Origin: Microbacterium sp. W4I20
GTDB taxonomy: Bacteria; Actinomycetota; Actinomycetes; Actinomycetales; Microbacteriaceae
NCBI RefSeq assembly: GCF_030816505.1
Contig: NZ_JAUSYB010000001.1
Span: forward strand, 2,914,001 to 2,978,000
Reading direction: 5' to 3'
Length of the DNA: 64,000 nt
Position numbers and translations under genes: made by a program. The notes beneath the pieces are model-generated. The model did not search any database. It saw nothing but the letters and a program-made list of their open reading frames with translations, and was not told the origin of the DNA. Within the stretch, counting starts at the first letter, position 1. Every line of letters starts with the position of its first letter. Below, piece by piece: positions 8,759 through 17,446 of the stretch.

Positions 8759-9589
8759 GTGAACACTTCCGTCCCGCTGGCACCCCCCGCCCGCACGCTC
8801 CTCGTCGGCTTCGGCAAGCTCGGAGCCCGTCTCGCGCCGCGCCTGCTCGCGGACGGCGGCGAGGTCTTCGCGTTGCGGCGCAGTGAGGGCGAACTGCCCG
8901 AGGGAGTCACCGGCATCCAGGCCGATCTGGCCCGCCCGCTCCACGAGCCGCTTCCAGAAATCGACGCGATGGTCGTGACCCTCCCGCCGCCGGGTGGCGT
9001 CGACGGATACCGCATCGCTCTCACGCATCTCGCGGACGCCCTGCCCGCGGCCCCCGCGCGCACCGTGTTCGTCTCGTCGACCGGGGTCTTCGACAGCCCG
9101 GCGTCCGATCGCCCGATCACCGAGCAGGATGCTCCGGCGCCGGCATCCGATCGCTCCCGAGGTCTGTACGACGGGGAGCGCGCCGCCATCGAGCTGTTCG
9201 GCGCGGTCGTCGTGCGTCCGGCGGGCATCTACGGGCCGGGCCGGGAGTTCCTCCTCCGGCAGGTGCGCGAGCACAACCCCGTCAACCATCGCCGCCGCAC
9301 GAACCGCATCCACGAGGGGGATCTGGTGCGCGCACTCGACCTCCTGCTGCGGATGCCGGAGCCGCCCTCCCTCGTGCACGCGGTCGACCAGGCGCCCGCC
9401 CCGCTGGGCGAGGTCGTCGAGTACATCGCCCGCGAGCTCGGGCTGCCGACCCCGCCCGACGACCCTGCCGCCGCGGCGACGGGTCTCGTGCATGACGGCT
9501 CGCTGCTCCTCTCGCTCCTCGGGTACCTGGACTACCCGACGTACGTCGAGGGCTACGCCGAGATGATCGCGGGCGAGCCCGCTGTCTGA
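8759..9589 (+). CDS. NAD-dependent epimerase/dehydratase-like SDR protein
   Basis: 276 residues. The N-terminal Rossmann segment is TLLVGFGKLGARLAPRLL (GxGxxG), with VFVSSTGVFD and RPAGIYGPGREFL further on. It resembles the atypical SDRs annotated as YeeZ-like sugar-nucleotide epimerases, where the usual YxxxK is replaced by a Tyr (here in SRGLYDGERAAIE). The substrate is unknown. The start is GTG 8759; there is no clear Shine-Dalgarno sequence. Confidence 0.75.
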   Translation: MNTSVPLAPPARTLLVGFGKLGARLAPRLLADGGEVFALRRSEGELPEGVTGIQADLARPLHEPLPEIDAMVVTLPPPGGVDGYRIALTHLADALPAAPARTVFVSSTGVFDSPASDRPITEQDAPAPASDRSRGLYDGERAAIELFGAVVVRPAGIYGPGREFLLRQVREHNPVNHRRRTNRIHEGDLVRALDLLLRMPEPPSLVHAVDQAPAPLGEVVEYIARELGLPTPPDDPAAAATGLVHDGSLLLSLLGYLDYPTYVEGYAEMIAGEPAV

Positions 9590-9644
9590 GATCCGGGCGA
9601 AGATGGAGGAGCGCATCCCCACGCCCGCAACGACAGGAGCATCC

Positions 9645-10811
9645 ATGTCTCTCGCCTCAGACTTCGACGCCATCGAGGTCGAGCACCTTCGTCGCATCGG
9701 CGGCCTCAAGTGGTCGATGTTCCCCGAGGCGGTGGGCGCGTTCGTCGCCGAGATGGACTTCGGGGTCGCACCCGGAATCTCGCGCGCGCTGCACACGGCC
9801 GTGGATCAGGGAGTCTTCGGCTACCTGCCGACCGCGCTGGCGGACGACATGTCGACCGCGACGGCCGAGTGGTTGCGCGACATGTACGGCTGGAACGTGC
9901 CGGCATCCGACGTCCATCCGATCGCCGACGTGATCCAGGGGCTCGAGCTGGCGATGGAGCACTTCTCGCGCCCCGGCTCCCCGGTGATCGTCCCGACGCC
10001 GTCGTATATGCCGTTCCTCTCGGTGCCCCCGGCTGCCGGGCGCGAGGTCATCCAGGTGCCGATGACCGTGACCGACGGCCGCTACTCGCTCGACCTCGAG
10101 GGCATCGACGCCGCGTTCCGCGCCGGCGCGGGCCTGCTGATCCTCTGCAACCCCTACAACCCGGTCGGCCGGGTGTTCGAGCGCGACGAGTTGCTCTCCG
10201 TGAGCGAGGTCGTCGAACGCCACGGCGGCCGCGTGTTCTCCGACGAGATCCATGCGCCGCTCGTGTACGCGCCCGGCGTGCACGTTCCGTACGCCTCGAT
10301 CTCGGATGCCGCGGCCGCGCACACCGTCACCGCGACCTCCGCATCGAAGGCGTGGAACCTCCCGGGGCTGAAGACGGCGCAGATCATCCTGACCAATGAG
10401 GCCGACCGGGCGGTGTGGGAGCCGATCGGGATGATGGCGTCGCACGGTGCGAGCAACCTCGGCGTCATCGCGAACACCGCCGCCTACCGCGACGACCGCG
10501 CCTGGCTCGCCGACGTCGTGCAGTACCTCGACGGCAACCGCCGGTTCCTCGGGGAGGCGCTCGCCGCGCGGATCCCCGAGATCGCCTACCGTCAGCCCGA
10601 GGGCACGTACATCGGCTGGCTGGATGCCCGCGCGCTCGAACTCGGCCCTCAGCCCGCCGACTTCTTCCGCGAGAACGCGGGCGTCGCGCTCACCGACGGG
10701 TCGGCCACCGGGCTGGCCGGTGTCGGATTCCTCCGCTTCGTGTTCGCGACCCCGCGGCCGGTCATCGAGCAGGCCGTCGATCGGATGGCGGATGCCCTCG
10801 CCAAGCGCTGA
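9645..10811 (+). CDS. MalY/PatB-type aminotransferase, cystathionine beta-lyase family
   Basis: 388 residues, fold-type I PLP enzyme. CNPYNPVGRVF is the conserved Asn-Pro motif, SDEIHAPLVY carries the Asp that contacts PLP nitrogen, and TSASKAWNLPGLK holds the Schiff-base lysine (about K235). SDEIH and KAWNLPGLK are typical of the PatB/MalY branch, which cleaves C-S bonds of cystathionine and cysteine conjugates to pyruvate, ammonia and thiol. ATG 9645 follows a CAGGAG site; an upstream ATG at 9603 is less likely. Confidence 0.87.
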   Translation: MSLASDFDAIEVEHLRRIGGLKWSMFPEAVGAFVAEMDFGVAPGISRALHTAVDQGVFGYLPTALADDMSTATAEWLRDMYGWNVPASDVHPIADVIQGLELAMEHFSRPGSPVIVPTPSYMPFLSVPPAAGREVIQVPMTVTDGRYSLDLEGIDAAFRAGAGLLILCNPYNPVGRVFERDELLSVSEVVERHGGRVFSDEIHAPLVYAPGVHVPYASISDAAAAHTVTATSASKAWNLPGLKTAQIILTNEADRAVWEPIGMMASHGASNLGVIANTAAYRDDRAWLADVVQYLDGNRRFLGEALAARIPEIAYRQPEGTYIGWLDARALELGPQPADFFRENAGVALTDGSATGLAGVGFLRFVFATPRPVIEQAVDRMADALAKR

Positions 10812-10856
10812 GGCTGGAATAGTTGTACCCGTACCCCTCTCTGAGAAAGCAGAACA

Positions 10857-11858
10857 ATGACGTACATTGCTGAGCCCACCCGGTACGACACCATCCAGAC
10901 TGCGCGTTCCGGACGGAGCGGGCTGATCCTGCCGCGCGTCTCGCTCGGGCTGTGGAACAACTTCGGCGAGGACCGCACGCTCGAGACGCAGCGGGAGATC
11001 CTGCGCCGCGCGTTCGACCTGGGCGTGTTCCACTTCGATCTGGCGAACAACTACGGCCCGCCGGCGGGCAGCGCGGAGCGCAACTACGGGCGCATCCACC
11101 AGCTCGACTTCCGGCCGTACCGCGATGAGCTGGTCATCTCCACGAAGGCCGGCTACCAGATGTGGGACGGCCCGTTCGGCGAGTGGGGTTCGCGCAAGAC
11201 GATGATCGCGTCGCTGGACCAGTCGCTGCAGCGGCTCGGTCTCGACTACGTCGACATCTACTACTCGCACCGTCCCGACCCGGAGACTCCGATCGAGGAG
11301 ACCATGGGCGCTCTCGCGACGGCCGTGCGCCAGGGCAAGGCGCTCTACGTCGGCATCTCGAACTACTACACACCGGAGGAGACCCAGGCGGCGTCGGCTG
11401 CCCTGCGTGCCGAGGGGGTGCCGCTGACCATCCACCAGCCGCGCTACAACATGTTCGACCGGCGCATCGAGGAGGAGGGGCTGCTCGACACCCTGACCGA
11501 GCTCGGCGTCGGCGCGATCGCGTTCTCCCCGCTCGACCAGGGGCTGCTCACGGACCGCTACCTGAAGGGCATCCCGAGCGACTCCCGCGCGGCGACCGGC
11601 CGGTGGATGTCCGAGTCGAACATCACCGAGGAGTACCTCGACCGGGCGCGGGCTCTGAACGACATCGCCGCATCGCGCGGTCAGTCGCTGGCGCAGCTCG
11701 CGATTCAGTGGGTGCTGCGCGACCCCGCCGTCACGAGCGCGCTCATCGGCGCCTCGAGCGTGGCGCAGCTCGAGGACACGCTCCGTGCCCTCGACGGTGC
11801 TCCGTTCACCGACGACGAGCTCGCGAGCCTCGACCCGCTGGCGGCAAAGCCCGCGTGA
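10857..11858 (+). CDS. aldo/keto reductase, YghZ-like (AKR14)
   Basis: 333 residues. Family motifs in order: FHFDLANNYGPPAGSAE (catalytic Asp and Tyr), ISTKAGYQMWDGPFGEWGSRK (Lys), YYSHRPDPETPIEET (His) and GASSVAQLEDTL at the NADPH site. The WDGPFGEWGSRK insertion and length match E. coli YghZ, which reduces L-glyceraldehyde 3-phosphate and methylglyoxal. Its 3' end contains a 20-nt sequence identical to that at the end of leuA. Confidence 0.88.
   Translation: MTYIAEPTRYDTIQTARSGRSGLILPRVSLGLWNNFGEDRTLETQREILRRAFDLGVFHFDLANNYGPPAGSAERNYGRIHQLDFRPYRDELVISTKAGYQMWDGPFGEWGSRKTMIASLDQSLQRLGLDYVDIYYSHRPDPETPIEETMGALATAVRQGKALYVGISNYYTPEETQAASAALRAEGVPLTIHQPRYNMFDRRIEEEGLLDTLTELGVGAIAFSPLDQGLLTDRYLKGIPSDSRAATGRWMSESNITEEYLDRARALNDIAASRGQSLAQLAIQWVLRDPAVTSALIGASSVAQLEDTLRALDGAPFTDDELASLDPLAAKPA
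11835..11854 (+). repeat. 20-bp direct repeat, copy 1 (end of aldo/keto reductase gene)
   Basis: CCGCTGGCGGCAAAGCCCGC occurs here and at 14509-14528, in both cases as the last codons of a gene and followed by NTGAG, so both proteins end in PLAAKPA. Confidence 0.9.
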
Positions 11859-11872
11859 GGTCCGACCGCTCT

Positions 11873-11908
11873 CGCTGAAATCCGGTCAGAGAAGGCCGGA
11901 TTTCAGCG
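11873..11908. terminator. hairpin between convergent aldo/keto reductase and FadR-type genes
   Basis: A perfect 13-bp stem (CGCTGAAATCCGG / CCGGATTTCAGCG) with a 10-nt loop. It starts 15 nt after the reductase stop and its right arm lies in the last codons of the FadR-type gene, so it may serve both strands. Confidence 0.65.
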
Positions 11909-12554
11909 TGAGCAGGTGTTCCCGCGCGAGCCTCGCGGCCGATTCCGTGTCGCGGTCGGCGATGGCATCGACGATCCGATCGTGAACGCGCTGATCGTCG
12001 TCGCTGCCGTAATCGGAGTGAAGGCGAAGCATCGCGATCATCGCCTGCCTGCTCAGCGGGGTGAAGCTGTCGAACAGTTCGGTGAGCACGGGGTTGTGCG
12101 CGGCGGTGACGACGCTGCGGTGGAACGCGATGTCGGCGTCGACGTGCTCCTCGATGCTGGATCGCCGCACTCGCCGTTGCTCGGCGGCCCGCGTGATCGC
12201 CCGCATCTCCGCCGGCGTGCGGCGTTCGGCAGCGAGTGCTGAGGCCTCCACCTCGACCGCGACGCGCGCCTCGATCACCGACGCGATGTCCGCGCGCCGA
12301 AGCACGTCGCCCCAGTCCTCCGGCGGCTCGAGGGCGATGACGAACACGCCCGAGCCCTGACGGCTCGCGAGCACGCCACGCCCGGCGAGCTGTCGGATCG
12401 CCTCGCGGATCGTGGAGCGGCCGACGCCGAGCTGCGGGGCGAGCGTCGTCTCGCCCGGGAGCTTCTGCCCGAGCGCCCACTCGCCTCCGCGGATGCGCGC
12501 GAGCAATGCCTCGGCTGCCTGCTCGGCAAGAGGTTCGCGTCGCAACGATGTCAT
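11886..12554 (-). CDS. FadR-subfamily GntR transcriptional regulator
   Basis: 222 residues. The N-terminal winged helix has the GntR signature (LPGETTLAPQLGVGRSTIREAIRQLAGRGVL). The C-terminal all-alpha FCD ligand domain has the expected metal-binding Asp/His residues in EEHVDADIAFHRSVV and later His positions. Members respond to organic acids. ATG 12554 was chosen at the start of the HTH; longer frames cross the divergent leuA control region. TATAAG (12569-12574 on the minus strand) could be its -10. It is divergent from leuA and may control it. Confidence 0.87.
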   Translation of the reverse strand: MTSLRREPLAEQAAEALLARIRGGEWALGQKLPGETTLAPQLGVGRSTIREAIRQLAGRGVLASRQGSGVFVIALEPPEDWGDVLRRADIASVIEARVAVEVEASALAAERRTPAEMRAITRAAEQRRVRRSSIEEHVDADIAFHRSVVTAAHNPVLTELFDSFTPLSRQAMIAMLRLHSDYGSDDDQRVHDRIVDAIADRDTESAARLAREHLLTLKSGLL

Positions 12555-12619
12555 CCCGCCATCATCCCTTATAGCTGCAACTTCTCTACTTGTCTGAGGA
12601 GTTGTGTTACCGTTGCCCC

Positions 12620-12664
12620 ATGCTTCACGCGTTCCTCCTCCTTCGCTGCCACGGCGGGGCCTGA
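12620..12664 (+). CDS. leucine-rich leader peptide upstream of leuA
   Basis: A 14-codon reading frame, MLHAFLLLRCHGGA, with three consecutive Leu codons (CTC CTC CTT) plus CTT at codon 2, ends 77 nt before leuA. Leader peptides with Leu runs upstream of leuA are known from other actinobacteria, where ribosome stalling at Leu codons senses leucyl-tRNA supply. The stop codon lies inside the first of the alternative hairpins. No strong ribosome binding site is seen; GTTGCCCC precedes the ATG. Confidence 0.75.
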   Translation: MLHAFLLLRCHGGA

Positions 12665-12706
12665 TCAGACCGGCTCCCCGTCGTGGAGCCGCTCTGCGCG
12701 CCGGTC
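12649..12706 (+). promoter_or_regulatory. leuA attenuator-like alternative hairpins
   Basis: Three stems compete. Stem A pairs CCACGGCGGGG (12649-12659) with CCCCGTCGTGG (12676-12686), with one G-T pair. Stem B pairs GACCGGC (12668-12674) with GCCGGTC (12700-12706). Stem C pairs GGCTCC (12672-12677) with GGAGCC (12685-12690). A cannot form together with C. The Leu codons of the leader peptide end 6 nt before stem A, so a stalled ribosome would block A. No T-run follows, so control may be Rho-dependent or translational. Confidence 0.6.
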
Positions 12707-12741
12707 GTCTCACTGAGAACGATTGATGAGGAATCCCACCC

Positions 12742-14532
12742 ATGAACGACCCCGTAGTCTCCCGCTTCACCACGTCGACCGGAATGCTCCCCGACGGTGC
12801 GCCGATGTGGAACCGCCAACGCCACTCCTCGATGCCGTCGCATCGCTACCGAGACGTGTACTCGCGGGTCGAGGTGCCGCTCACCGACCGCGACTGGCCG
12901 TCACACCGGTTCACCGCGGCACCGCTGTGGGTGCCGGTGGATCTGCGTGACGGAAATCAGGCCCTGAGCGAGCCGATGGACCCTGCGCGAAAGCGCCGCT
13001 TCTTCGAGCTGATGGTGCGCATGGGCTACAAGGAGATCGAGGTCGGCTATCCCTCGGCCTCGCAAACCGACTACGACTTCGTGCGGCTGATCGCCGAGAC
13101 CGAGATCGCGCCCGAAGACGTCACCATCGTCGTGTTCACCCCCGCACGCCGCGACCTCATCGAACGCACGGTCGCCTCGGTGCGCGGCATCCGCAACGAG
13201 GTCGTCATCCACATGTACACCGCCACAGCGCCGACGTGGCGCGACGTGGTCCTAGGGCGGGACCGCGCCGCACTGACCGAGCTGATCCTCAGCGGCGGCC
13301 GCGACGTGCTCGAGCTCGCCGGGCATCTGCCGAACGTGCGCTTCGAGTTCTCACCCGAGGTCTTCAACCTCACCGAACCCGACTACGTGCTCGAGGTCTG
13401 CGACGCCATGACCGGGCTGTGGGACGCGACGCCCGAGCGCCCGGTGATCCTGAACCTGCCGGCGACGGTCGAGATCGCGACGCCGAACGTGTACGCCGAT
13501 CAGATCGAGTACATGCATCGGAACCTTGCCCGCCGTGACGGCGTGATCCTGTCGGTCCACCCGCACAACGACCGCGGTACGGGCATCGCCTGCGCGGAAC
13601 TGGCCGTTCTCGCCGGGGCGCAGCGCGTGGAAGGCTGCCTCTTCGGCAACGGCGAGCGCACCGGGAACGTCGATCTGGTCACGCTGGCCCTGAATCTGCA
13701 CGCCCAGGGAATCGATCCGATGATCGACTTCTCCGACATCGACGAGATCCGCCGCACCGTGGAGTACAGCAACAGGCTCGAGGTGCACCCGCGGCACCCG
13801 TATGTCGGAGACCTCGTCCACACCGCCTACAGCGGGACGCACCAGGACGCCATCAAGAAGGGATTCGCCGAGCATCGCGCCCGGGCACGTACGGAGGGCA
13901 GGCCGGAGAGTGAGATCGAATGGCGGGTGCCCTACCTGCCCATCGACCCCGCCGACCTCGGCCGCAGCTACGACGCCGTCATCCGCGTCAACTCCCAGTC
14001 GGGGAAGGGTGGCATCGCCTACCTCCTCGAAGCCGAGTACGGGATCGAGCTGCCGCGGCGCCTGCAGATCGACTTCGCCCGTCGCGTCCAGGAACGCGCC
14101 GACAGCACGGGGCTCGAGCTCGATGCCGCCCAGTTGCTCGAGCTGTTCGAGCACGAGTATGCGGCAGTCGGCGGCGAGGGCGGCGCGGAGCTGCTGACAC
14201 TGCAGACCGAGAGCTGCGACGGCATCGCGCGCACGAGCGTCAGCATCCGCGTCGATGGCGACGAACACAGCGGCACGTACGAGGATGTCGGTCCGGTGGA
14301 GGCGGTCACTGCCCTGCTGCGCGAGCGCGGCATCGACGTCGAGATCGTCTCGCTGCATCAGGCATCGATCGCGCGCGGGAACGACAGCGAGGCACTCACA
14401 CTCCTCGAGTTCCTCGACGAGACGGGCGCACGCTGGGTGTCGGGCAGAGACCGATCCGTGCTGACGGCGAGCGTGACCGCGGTGCTGCGAGCCGCTCGCA
14501 CGATCGCACCGCTGGCGGCAAAGCCCGCCTGA
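12742..14532 (+). CDS. leuA: 2-isopropylmalate synthase (divergent LeuA)
   Basis: 596 residues. The catalytic TIM barrel holds [10 protein letters not shown] (metal Asp and catalytic Arg) and HPHNDRGTG (metal His). The C-terminal LeuA dimer/allosteric domain (about 440-590) is complete, with [10 protein letters not shown] and related segments. It condenses acetyl-CoA with 2-oxoisovalerate, the first step to leucine, and is normally inhibited by leucine. GAGGAA at 12728-12733 is the ribosome binding site. The sequence departs from what I recall of typical actinobacterial LeuA in its N-terminal third ([19 protein letters not shown]), so it could be a second paralogue. The leader peptide supports leucine control. 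Confidence 0.88.
   Translation: MNDPVVSRFTTSTGMLPDGAPMWNRQRHSSMPSHRYRDVYSRVEVPLTDRDWPSHRFTAAPLWVPVDLRDGNQALSEPMDPARKRRFFELMVRMGYKEIEVGYPSASQTDYDFVRLIAETEIAPEDVTIVVFTPARRDLIERTVASVRGIRNEVVIHMYTATAPTWRDVVLGRDRAALTELILSGGRDVLELAGHLPNVRFEFSPEVFNLTEPDYVLEVCDAMTGLWDATPERPVILNLPATVEIATPNVYADQIEYMHRNLARRDGVILSVHPHNDRGTGIACAELAVLAGAQRVEGCLFGNGERTGNVDLVTLALNLHAQGIDPMIDFSDIDEIRRTVEYSNRLEVHPRHPYVGDLVHTAYSGTHQDAIKKGFAEHRARARTEGRPESEIEWRVPYLPIDPADLGRSYDAVIRVNSQSGKGGIAYLLEAEYGIELPRRLQIDFARRVQERADSTGLELDAAQLLELFEHEYAAVGGEGGAELLTLQTESCDGIARTSVSIRVDGDEHSGTYEDVGPVEAVTALLRERGIDVEIVSLHQASIARGNDSEALTLLEFLDETGARWVSGRDRSVLTASVTAVLRAARTIAPLAAKPA
14509..14528 (+). repeat. 20-bp direct repeat, copy 2 (end of leuA)
   Basis: Identical to 11835-11854 and in the same orientation; the two copies bracket the fadR-type gene, leader and leuA. 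Confidence 0.9.
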
Positions 14533-14539
14533 GCCAGGC

Positions 14540-15223
14540 CTACAGCGGCGGGTCGAGCCGCTCGAGCGCAGCATCCATCTGCTCGGCCATGTGCGCATAG
14601 CCACGATCGGACGGATGCAGGCCGTCGGACGCCATCCAGCTGTCGGACGACCCGGCGTAGTGCCCGTCGAGCCAGTGGCTGGCGTCGGGGATCCAGTCCG
14701 CGCCGATCTCGGCGGCGGCCGCCTCGACCCAGCCGCTGATCACCGTGAGCGATTCAGGACGCTTCTCTGTGTACCAGAACGGCTCGACGACGATGATCCG
14801 CGCGGAGGGCAGGGCGTCGCGCAGTCGGACGAGATCCGCGGTGATCGTCTCGTGGATGAGCTCGGCGCGGGACTCGTAGCTGAAGTTGTCGTTCAACCCC
14901 ATCGTGACGAACACGATGTCGGGCTCCTGGGCGATGACGAGCGCGGGCAGATCGTCTTCACCGAAGTCGCTGCGGTGATTGACGAACCCGAGCCCGTTCA
15001 CGCTCGGGTTGAACTCGCGCCAGCCGCGGTCGGCGCTGATGACCGTCGACCAGCGCAGTGCGGAGTCGCTCGCGCCGGTACCCAGTGTGTACGAGTCGCC
15101 GTAGAAGGCGACGACCGGTCCGCTCCCCGGCGTCGGGGACGCATCGGGTGCCGGCGAGGCGGCGCAGGCACTGAGCCCCAGAGCGAGGGCGGCCACAGAG
15201 GCGAGCGATCGGAGACGGCGCAT
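14540..15223 (-). CDS. SGNH/GDSL-type hydrolase lipoprotein
   Basis: 227 residues. A lipoprotein signal peptide ends in LGLSAC (Cys20 lipidated), so it is anchored to the outer face of the membrane. SGNH blocks are clear: FYGDSYTLG (nucleophile Ser), GLGF (Gly), MGLNDNF (Asn) and DGLHPSDRGY (Asp and His). These enzymes cleave esters of lipids or cell-wall and capsular polymers. It is convergent with leuA (7 nt apart) and downstream of the DoxX gene. Confidence 0.87.
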   Translation of the reverse strand: MRRLRSLASVAALALGLSACAASPAPDASPTPGSGPVVAFYGDSYTLGTGASDSALRWSTVISADRGWREFNPSVNGLGFVNHRSDFGEDDLPALVIAQEPDIVFVTMGLNDNFSYESRAELIHETITADLVRLRDALPSARIIVVEPFWYTEKRPESLTVISGWVEAAAAEIGADWIPDASHWLDGHYAGSSDSWMASDGLHPSDRGYAHMAEQMDAALERLDPPL

Positions 15224-15281
15224 GCTGCTTGTTCGTCGCCGATCGCTCGCCGGATGGGACCGCCTGTCAGAGGAGACCGCC

Positions 15282-15833
15282 TCAGTACAGCCAGCGACGC
15301 TCGTTCACGAAGGGCAGGGACTGCCACCGCGCGCCGAGCCCGGCGACCGAACCGGCGCCGATCGCGGCGAGCAGCCAGCCGACGAGGATGTAGATCAGGT
15401 GGTCGTCGACGATCGGGTTGTTCGACAGGGGCAGCATGCTGAGGTAGATGCCGCCCATCACGAGGGTTCCCCCGACGGCGGCGAGGCGCAGGCCGATGCC
15501 GGTGATGAGGGCCACGCCGACCGCACCGAGGCCCAGCATGAAGAGGACGTCGACCACCGGGTTGCCCGCGAGCGAATGGAACAGCCCGGAGAGAGCGCCC
15601 TCGGTGCTGCCCAGGTAGCCCGCGCTCGGCGACTGACCGGCGAGCACCGATCCCTCGGGCGGCGTCGCGAGTCCGAAGCCGAAGAGCTTGTCGACGAACG
15701 CCCACAGGTAGACGAAGCCGAGGGCGATGCGGGTGAGCGTGATGAAGATGCGCGCCGCGGGCGAATCGCGGAGTGCGCGGTCGGGAGCGGTCGCACGGTC
15801 GGTCGCGCGGGCGGTCTGGGGTGATGCGGACAT
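15282..15833 (-). CDS. DoxX-family membrane protein
   Basis: 183 residues. Four transmembrane helices follow a polar N terminus (about residues 30-50, 90-112, 118-135 and 145-165), with the DoxX-type LGFVYLWAFVDKLFGFG segment and VMGGIYLSML. DoxX proteins of actinobacteria take part in membrane redox and thiol-stress functions, but no reaction is established here. It lies 56 nt downstream of the anti-sigma gene on the same strand and may be part of that ECF operon. GGAGGAAGAACC precedes the ATG. Confidence 0.8.
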   Translation of the reverse strand: MSASPQTARATDRATAPDRALRDSPAARIFITLTRIALGFVYLWAFVDKLFGFGLATPPEGSVLAGQSPSAGYLGSTEGALSGLFHSLAGNPVVDVLFMLGLGAVGVALITGIGLRLAAVGGTLVMGGIYLSMLPLSNNPIVDDHLIYILVGWLLAAIGAGSVAGLGARWQSLPFVNERRWLY

Positions 15834-15889
15834 GGTTCTTCCTCCGGTTGTGGTGCGGGATTGTGTTGCTGGGGATGGGTGGGGCGGGG

Positions 15890-16576
15890 TCAGTAGTCGA
15901 TGGCGGCGAGCAGGATGCCGGAGGGGGTGGCCGACAGCTCGACGCGGGCGATCTGGTCAAGCGACGTGGAGGTCGCCGCCGAGAGTCCGGTCGTGCGCGC
16001 TCCACCGTCGCCGGTCCAGGTCGCCACGACGTGCCGCATGCCGGCGCGATCGGTGACGGCGAGCACGTAGTCGTGCCCGGCCGAGATGCCGGCCGGGTAG
16101 GTGCAGGACCAGTCGAGGCGCGTGCCCCAGGTGCGTTCGGTCATGGCGAGGTCGGCGTACACGCCGCTCTCGCCGACCGGATCCAGTCGCACGGAGGCGT
16201 ACTCCGTCTCGGCGACCGTCGTCGGGGCGAAGCCCTGCGTGCCGAGGTAGCCGGCGGCTCCGCCGACGAACACCAGGCCGACCGCGGCGGCGGCGAGCAG
16301 CATCCGCGTCTTCCGCTTGCGGCCGCGCACCCGCGCCGCCAGCTGGGCCAGAGAGGCGGGATCGGATGCCGTCGCGTGCGCTCCCGCCGCAGCATCCGCC
16401 TGCCGAGGTGTGGCGGGCAGTGCAGCGAGCAGCCCGGGGAGCGGTGCCAGATCGCTCACCGCGCGCCGGCAGGACGAGCAGGCCGACAGGTGGCGCTCGA
16501 ACTCATGCCGCTCCGTGACGCTCAGGACCCCCATCACGTAGGCCGCATCCCACTGGCTGTACTGGTCGTGGTTCAT
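15890..16576 (-). CDS. RskA-type zinc-finger anti-sigma factor
   Basis: 228 residues. The N-terminal anti-sigma domain has the HxxxCxxC zinc motif (His29, Cys33, Cys36). One transmembrane helix lies at about 90-110. An extracytoplasmic RskA-like domain follows (FAPTTVAETEYASVRLDP to the C terminus). Such proteins hold an ECF sigma factor at the membrane until proteolysis releases it. Its ATG overlaps the sigma factor stop by 4 nt, the usual pairing. Confidence 0.88.
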   Translation of the reverse strand: MNHDQYSQWDAAYVMGVLSVTERHEFERHLSACSSCRRAVSDLAPLPGLLAALPATPRQADAAAGAHATASDPASLAQLAARVRGRKRKTRMLLAAAAVGLVFVGGAAGYLGTQGFAPTTVAETEYASVRLDPVGESGVYADLAMTERTWGTRLDWSCTYPAGISAGHDYVLAVTDRAGMRHVVATWTGDGGARTTGLSAATSTSLDQIARVELSATPSGILLAAIDY

Positions 16577-17085
16577 GAGACGACGCCTCTCTCCTGCAGG
16601 GCCAGGCGCAGCGCGCGCAAGCCGTAGTGCAGACGTGATTTGACGGTGCCGGCGGGGATGCCGAAGTCGACGGCGAGCTGGGCGATGCTCTTGCCGCCGT
16701 GGTACGCCCCGCTGATGACGGCCTGGTGGTCGGCGGGGAGCGTCGACAGAGCCTCGGCGATGACCCAGCGCTCGAAGAGGCGCTCGGTGTCGTCGTCGTG
16801 CGCCTCTTCGGGCATCGTCTCGACGGTGACCTCGCGTCGCCGCCGGGCGCTGCGCAGGTCGTCGGTGACGAGGTTCCGCGCCACCGTGCAGAGCCAGGCC
16901 CGCACCACGGGCTCGGGTCGGGTGAGGATGTCGGGGTTCTGCCAGGCGCGCAGCAGCGTCTCCTGCACGACGTCGTCGGCGAGCGCGACGTCGTAGGGCA
17001 GCGCGATCACGAAGCCGCGGAGCATCCCGGAATAGCGCTCGTGGATGCCGCGCAGCAGCGCGTCAGCATCCGTCGTCGTCTTCAC
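16573..17085 (-). CDS. ECF RNA polymerase sigma factor, SigK/SigL-like
   Basis: 170 residues. Region 2 (about 10-80) contains DVALADDVVQETLLRAW and region 4 (about 115-165) contains IAQLAVDFGIPAGTVKSRLHYGLRALR; the region 3 linker is short, as in ECF sigma factors. The GTG at 17085 was chosen because GGGGGGAGATCAC lies directly upstream; frames extending further have no site. It is followed by an RskA-type anti-sigma factor, which suggests the SigK/SigL (ECF19-like) group. An autoregulatory-looking promoter lies at 17125-17152. Confidence 0.9.
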   Translation of the reverse strand: MKTTTDADALLRGIHERYSGMLRGFVIALPYDVALADDVVQETLLRAWQNPDILTRPEPVVRAWLCTVARNLVTDDLRSARRRREVTVETMPEEAHDDDTERLFERWVIAEALSTLPADHQAVISGAYHGGKSIAQLAVDFGIPAGTVKSRLHYGLRALRLALQERGVVS

Positions 17086-17446
17086 GTGATCTCCCCCCGG
17101 TGCGTGGTGACGCACCTGTGAGAAGAGACGGGGGTGGGGGACGAAAGGTTCAGGCCGGCGTGCAGGATGCCGGAATACAGGTGGTGCGGAGTCTTCGAGG
17201 CCGGTGGGGGTCCGCTCAGCGCGCGCCGCACGAGCGGGACCCGGCATGCACACGCTGCGACATCGGCCCTCCCGCGATCGATGTAATCAGAGTGCGTTCC
17301 ACGCGCGGGCGCGAGGGTGTGAAGGATCCCGGCGGGGGCAGTGCGGGAGGGGGTCGGAGAACTGATCCACACGAATTCGTGACGAATCGTGCCGTGCACA
17401 CGTCATACCTGTAAGTCATGTTCACCACCGAAGAAAGGAGCTCCTC
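17086..17446. other. 361-nt intergenic region between sigma factor and CsbD genes
   Basis: It holds the candidate ECF promoter (17125-17152, minus strand) and, close to the CsbD gene, the perfect 12-bp palindrome CACGAATTCGTG (17370-17381). The middle (about 17160-17360) shows nothing I can assign; frames there lack family features. Confidence 0.5.
17125..17152 (-). promoter_or_regulatory. candidate ECF-type promoter of the sigma/anti-sigma operon
   Basis: On the minus strand TGAACC (17152-17147) is separated by exactly 16 nt from CGTCTC (17130-17125). This resembles the GAAC...CGTC promoters used by ECF sigma factors paired with RskA-like anti-sigmas. It would give a leader of about 30-35 nt, suggesting autoregulation. 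Confidence 0.5.

Noticed and set aside
9657..11435. Long minus-strand frame opposite the PatB-like and aldo/keto reductase genes
   Set aside because: Both + strand genes are firmly identified; the frame crosses their boundary and has no motif.
12575..12600. AACTTCTC/GAGGAGTT dyad as FadR-type operator
   Set aside because: The arms have a mismatch and the 9-nt spacing is unlike known FadR-type sites; too weak to list.
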